In this document: positions 63,661 to 64,000 of the stretch, one piece after another | Position numbering within the stretch: the stretch's first letter is position 1 | Layout of the letters: the number at the start of each line of letters is the position of its first letter | Assembly: GCA_030263285.1 (NCBI GenBank) | Contig: SZYB01000001.1 | Coordinates: 865,609 to 929,608, forward strand | Source: Bergeyella sp. | GTDB taxonomy: Bacteria > Bacteroidota > Bacteroidia > Flavobacteriales > Weeksellaceae | DNA length: 64,000 nt | Direction: 5' to 3' | The notes under the pieces: generated by a model | Databases searched by the model: none | What the model was told of the DNA's origin: nothing | What the model saw: the letters and a program-made list of their open reading frames with translations, nothing else | Program-made: the position numbers and the translations under genes

Positions 63661-64000
63661 ATCAATAAACAAATTCCACAATAAATAATAACCAATTTAA
63701 CCATATTTTTTGTTGCTTAATGTTCTATTTTAACTCTAAAATGAATGTAAAAAAGTTTTCAATAAGGTTTTAGAGTTGCAGATTACCAATTTTACTTGGA
63801 ATAACAGTCAAATATCTTACTTTAAAAAAAATCTTTCAGAAACTTTTTCTTTTGGCTGATTAAAATTGCAAATACTCAAAATACCAACAATGACCAAGGT
63901 CATAAAAATTCTTGAAATACTCATATTATACAATTTTTTAATTAGACCAAAGGTAAAAAAAACGGGGGTATAAGCTGTGTTATACACAAAAAAGCCTCAT

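Overview
The window is a gene-dense, AT-rich stretch of a Bacteroidetes chromosome, almost certainly order Flavobacteriales (Flavobacteriaceae or Weeksellaceae level). Evidence: gliding genes gldB-gldC beside nadE, a fused ccoNO cbb3 oxidase, the hpt-adk-obg and parA-parB-DUF5683-dapB-lepB-wbqC gene orders, a PafA phosphatase, DUF2490/DUF4136/GSCFA families, and promoters of the Bacteroidetes type (TTTG, about 19 bp, TANNTTTG). I cannot name a genus. No rRNA, CRISPR array, prophage or intact insertion sequence is seen.

Layout. 0-8.2 kb (+): microaerobic respiration operon, from the end of the copper ATPase ccoI through ccoS, ccoNO, a short ccoQ, ccoP, ccoG, ccoH and a DsbD-like membrane protein. 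8.3-10.8 kb (-): serS and an MFS exporter. 10.9-14.6 kb (+): an MCE lipid-transport protein with a two-gene heterodisulfide-reductase-like Fe-S module and a conserved protein of unknown function. 14.8-16.5 kb (-): nadE, a barnase-type ribonuclease and its barstar inhibitor. 16.6-21.7 kb (+): gldB, gldC, a Cys/Met PLP enzyme, a GNAT enzyme, tsaC and the CCA-adding enzyme. 21.7-22.5 kb: gene-free, with remnants of decayed reading frames. 22.5-28.8 kb (-): hemL, a LysM glucosaminidase, an ACC-deaminase-like enzyme, rpoN and asnS, then a frameshifted membrane-protein pseudogene.

29.3-38.9 kb: a DUF4136 lipoprotein, pafA, mdh, class II HMG-CoA reductase with a DUF423 protein, sucC, a surface barrel protein, a lipocalin-like lipoprotein, an OmpA-like lipoprotein and a UbiA-family prenyltransferase. 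39.0-45.8 kb (-): wbqC-like, lepB, dapB, DUF5683, parB, parA and purA. Two perfect DnaA boxes lie between parA and purA. 46.0-48.2 kb (+): hpt, adk, obg. 48.2-54.8 kb (-): two DUF2490 proteins, tatD, GSCFA, a prenyl diphosphate synthase, and the PiT phosphate transporter with its DUF47 partner. 55.0-61.2 kb: initiator tRNA, an S9 peptidase, a YciO-like protein, yaaA, prmC, rpmE2 and a GlmU-like protein. 61.3-64 kb: an MHS-type MFS transporter followed by eroded genes, including a broken outer-membrane barrel gene.

The content is mainly housekeeping. The points most worth following are the membrane-anchored barnase/barstar pair, the MCE plus Fe-S module, the DnaA-box cluster by parAB, a structured leader before L31, and several frameshifted pseudogenes. 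I found no clear signature of an undescribed defence or mobile system.
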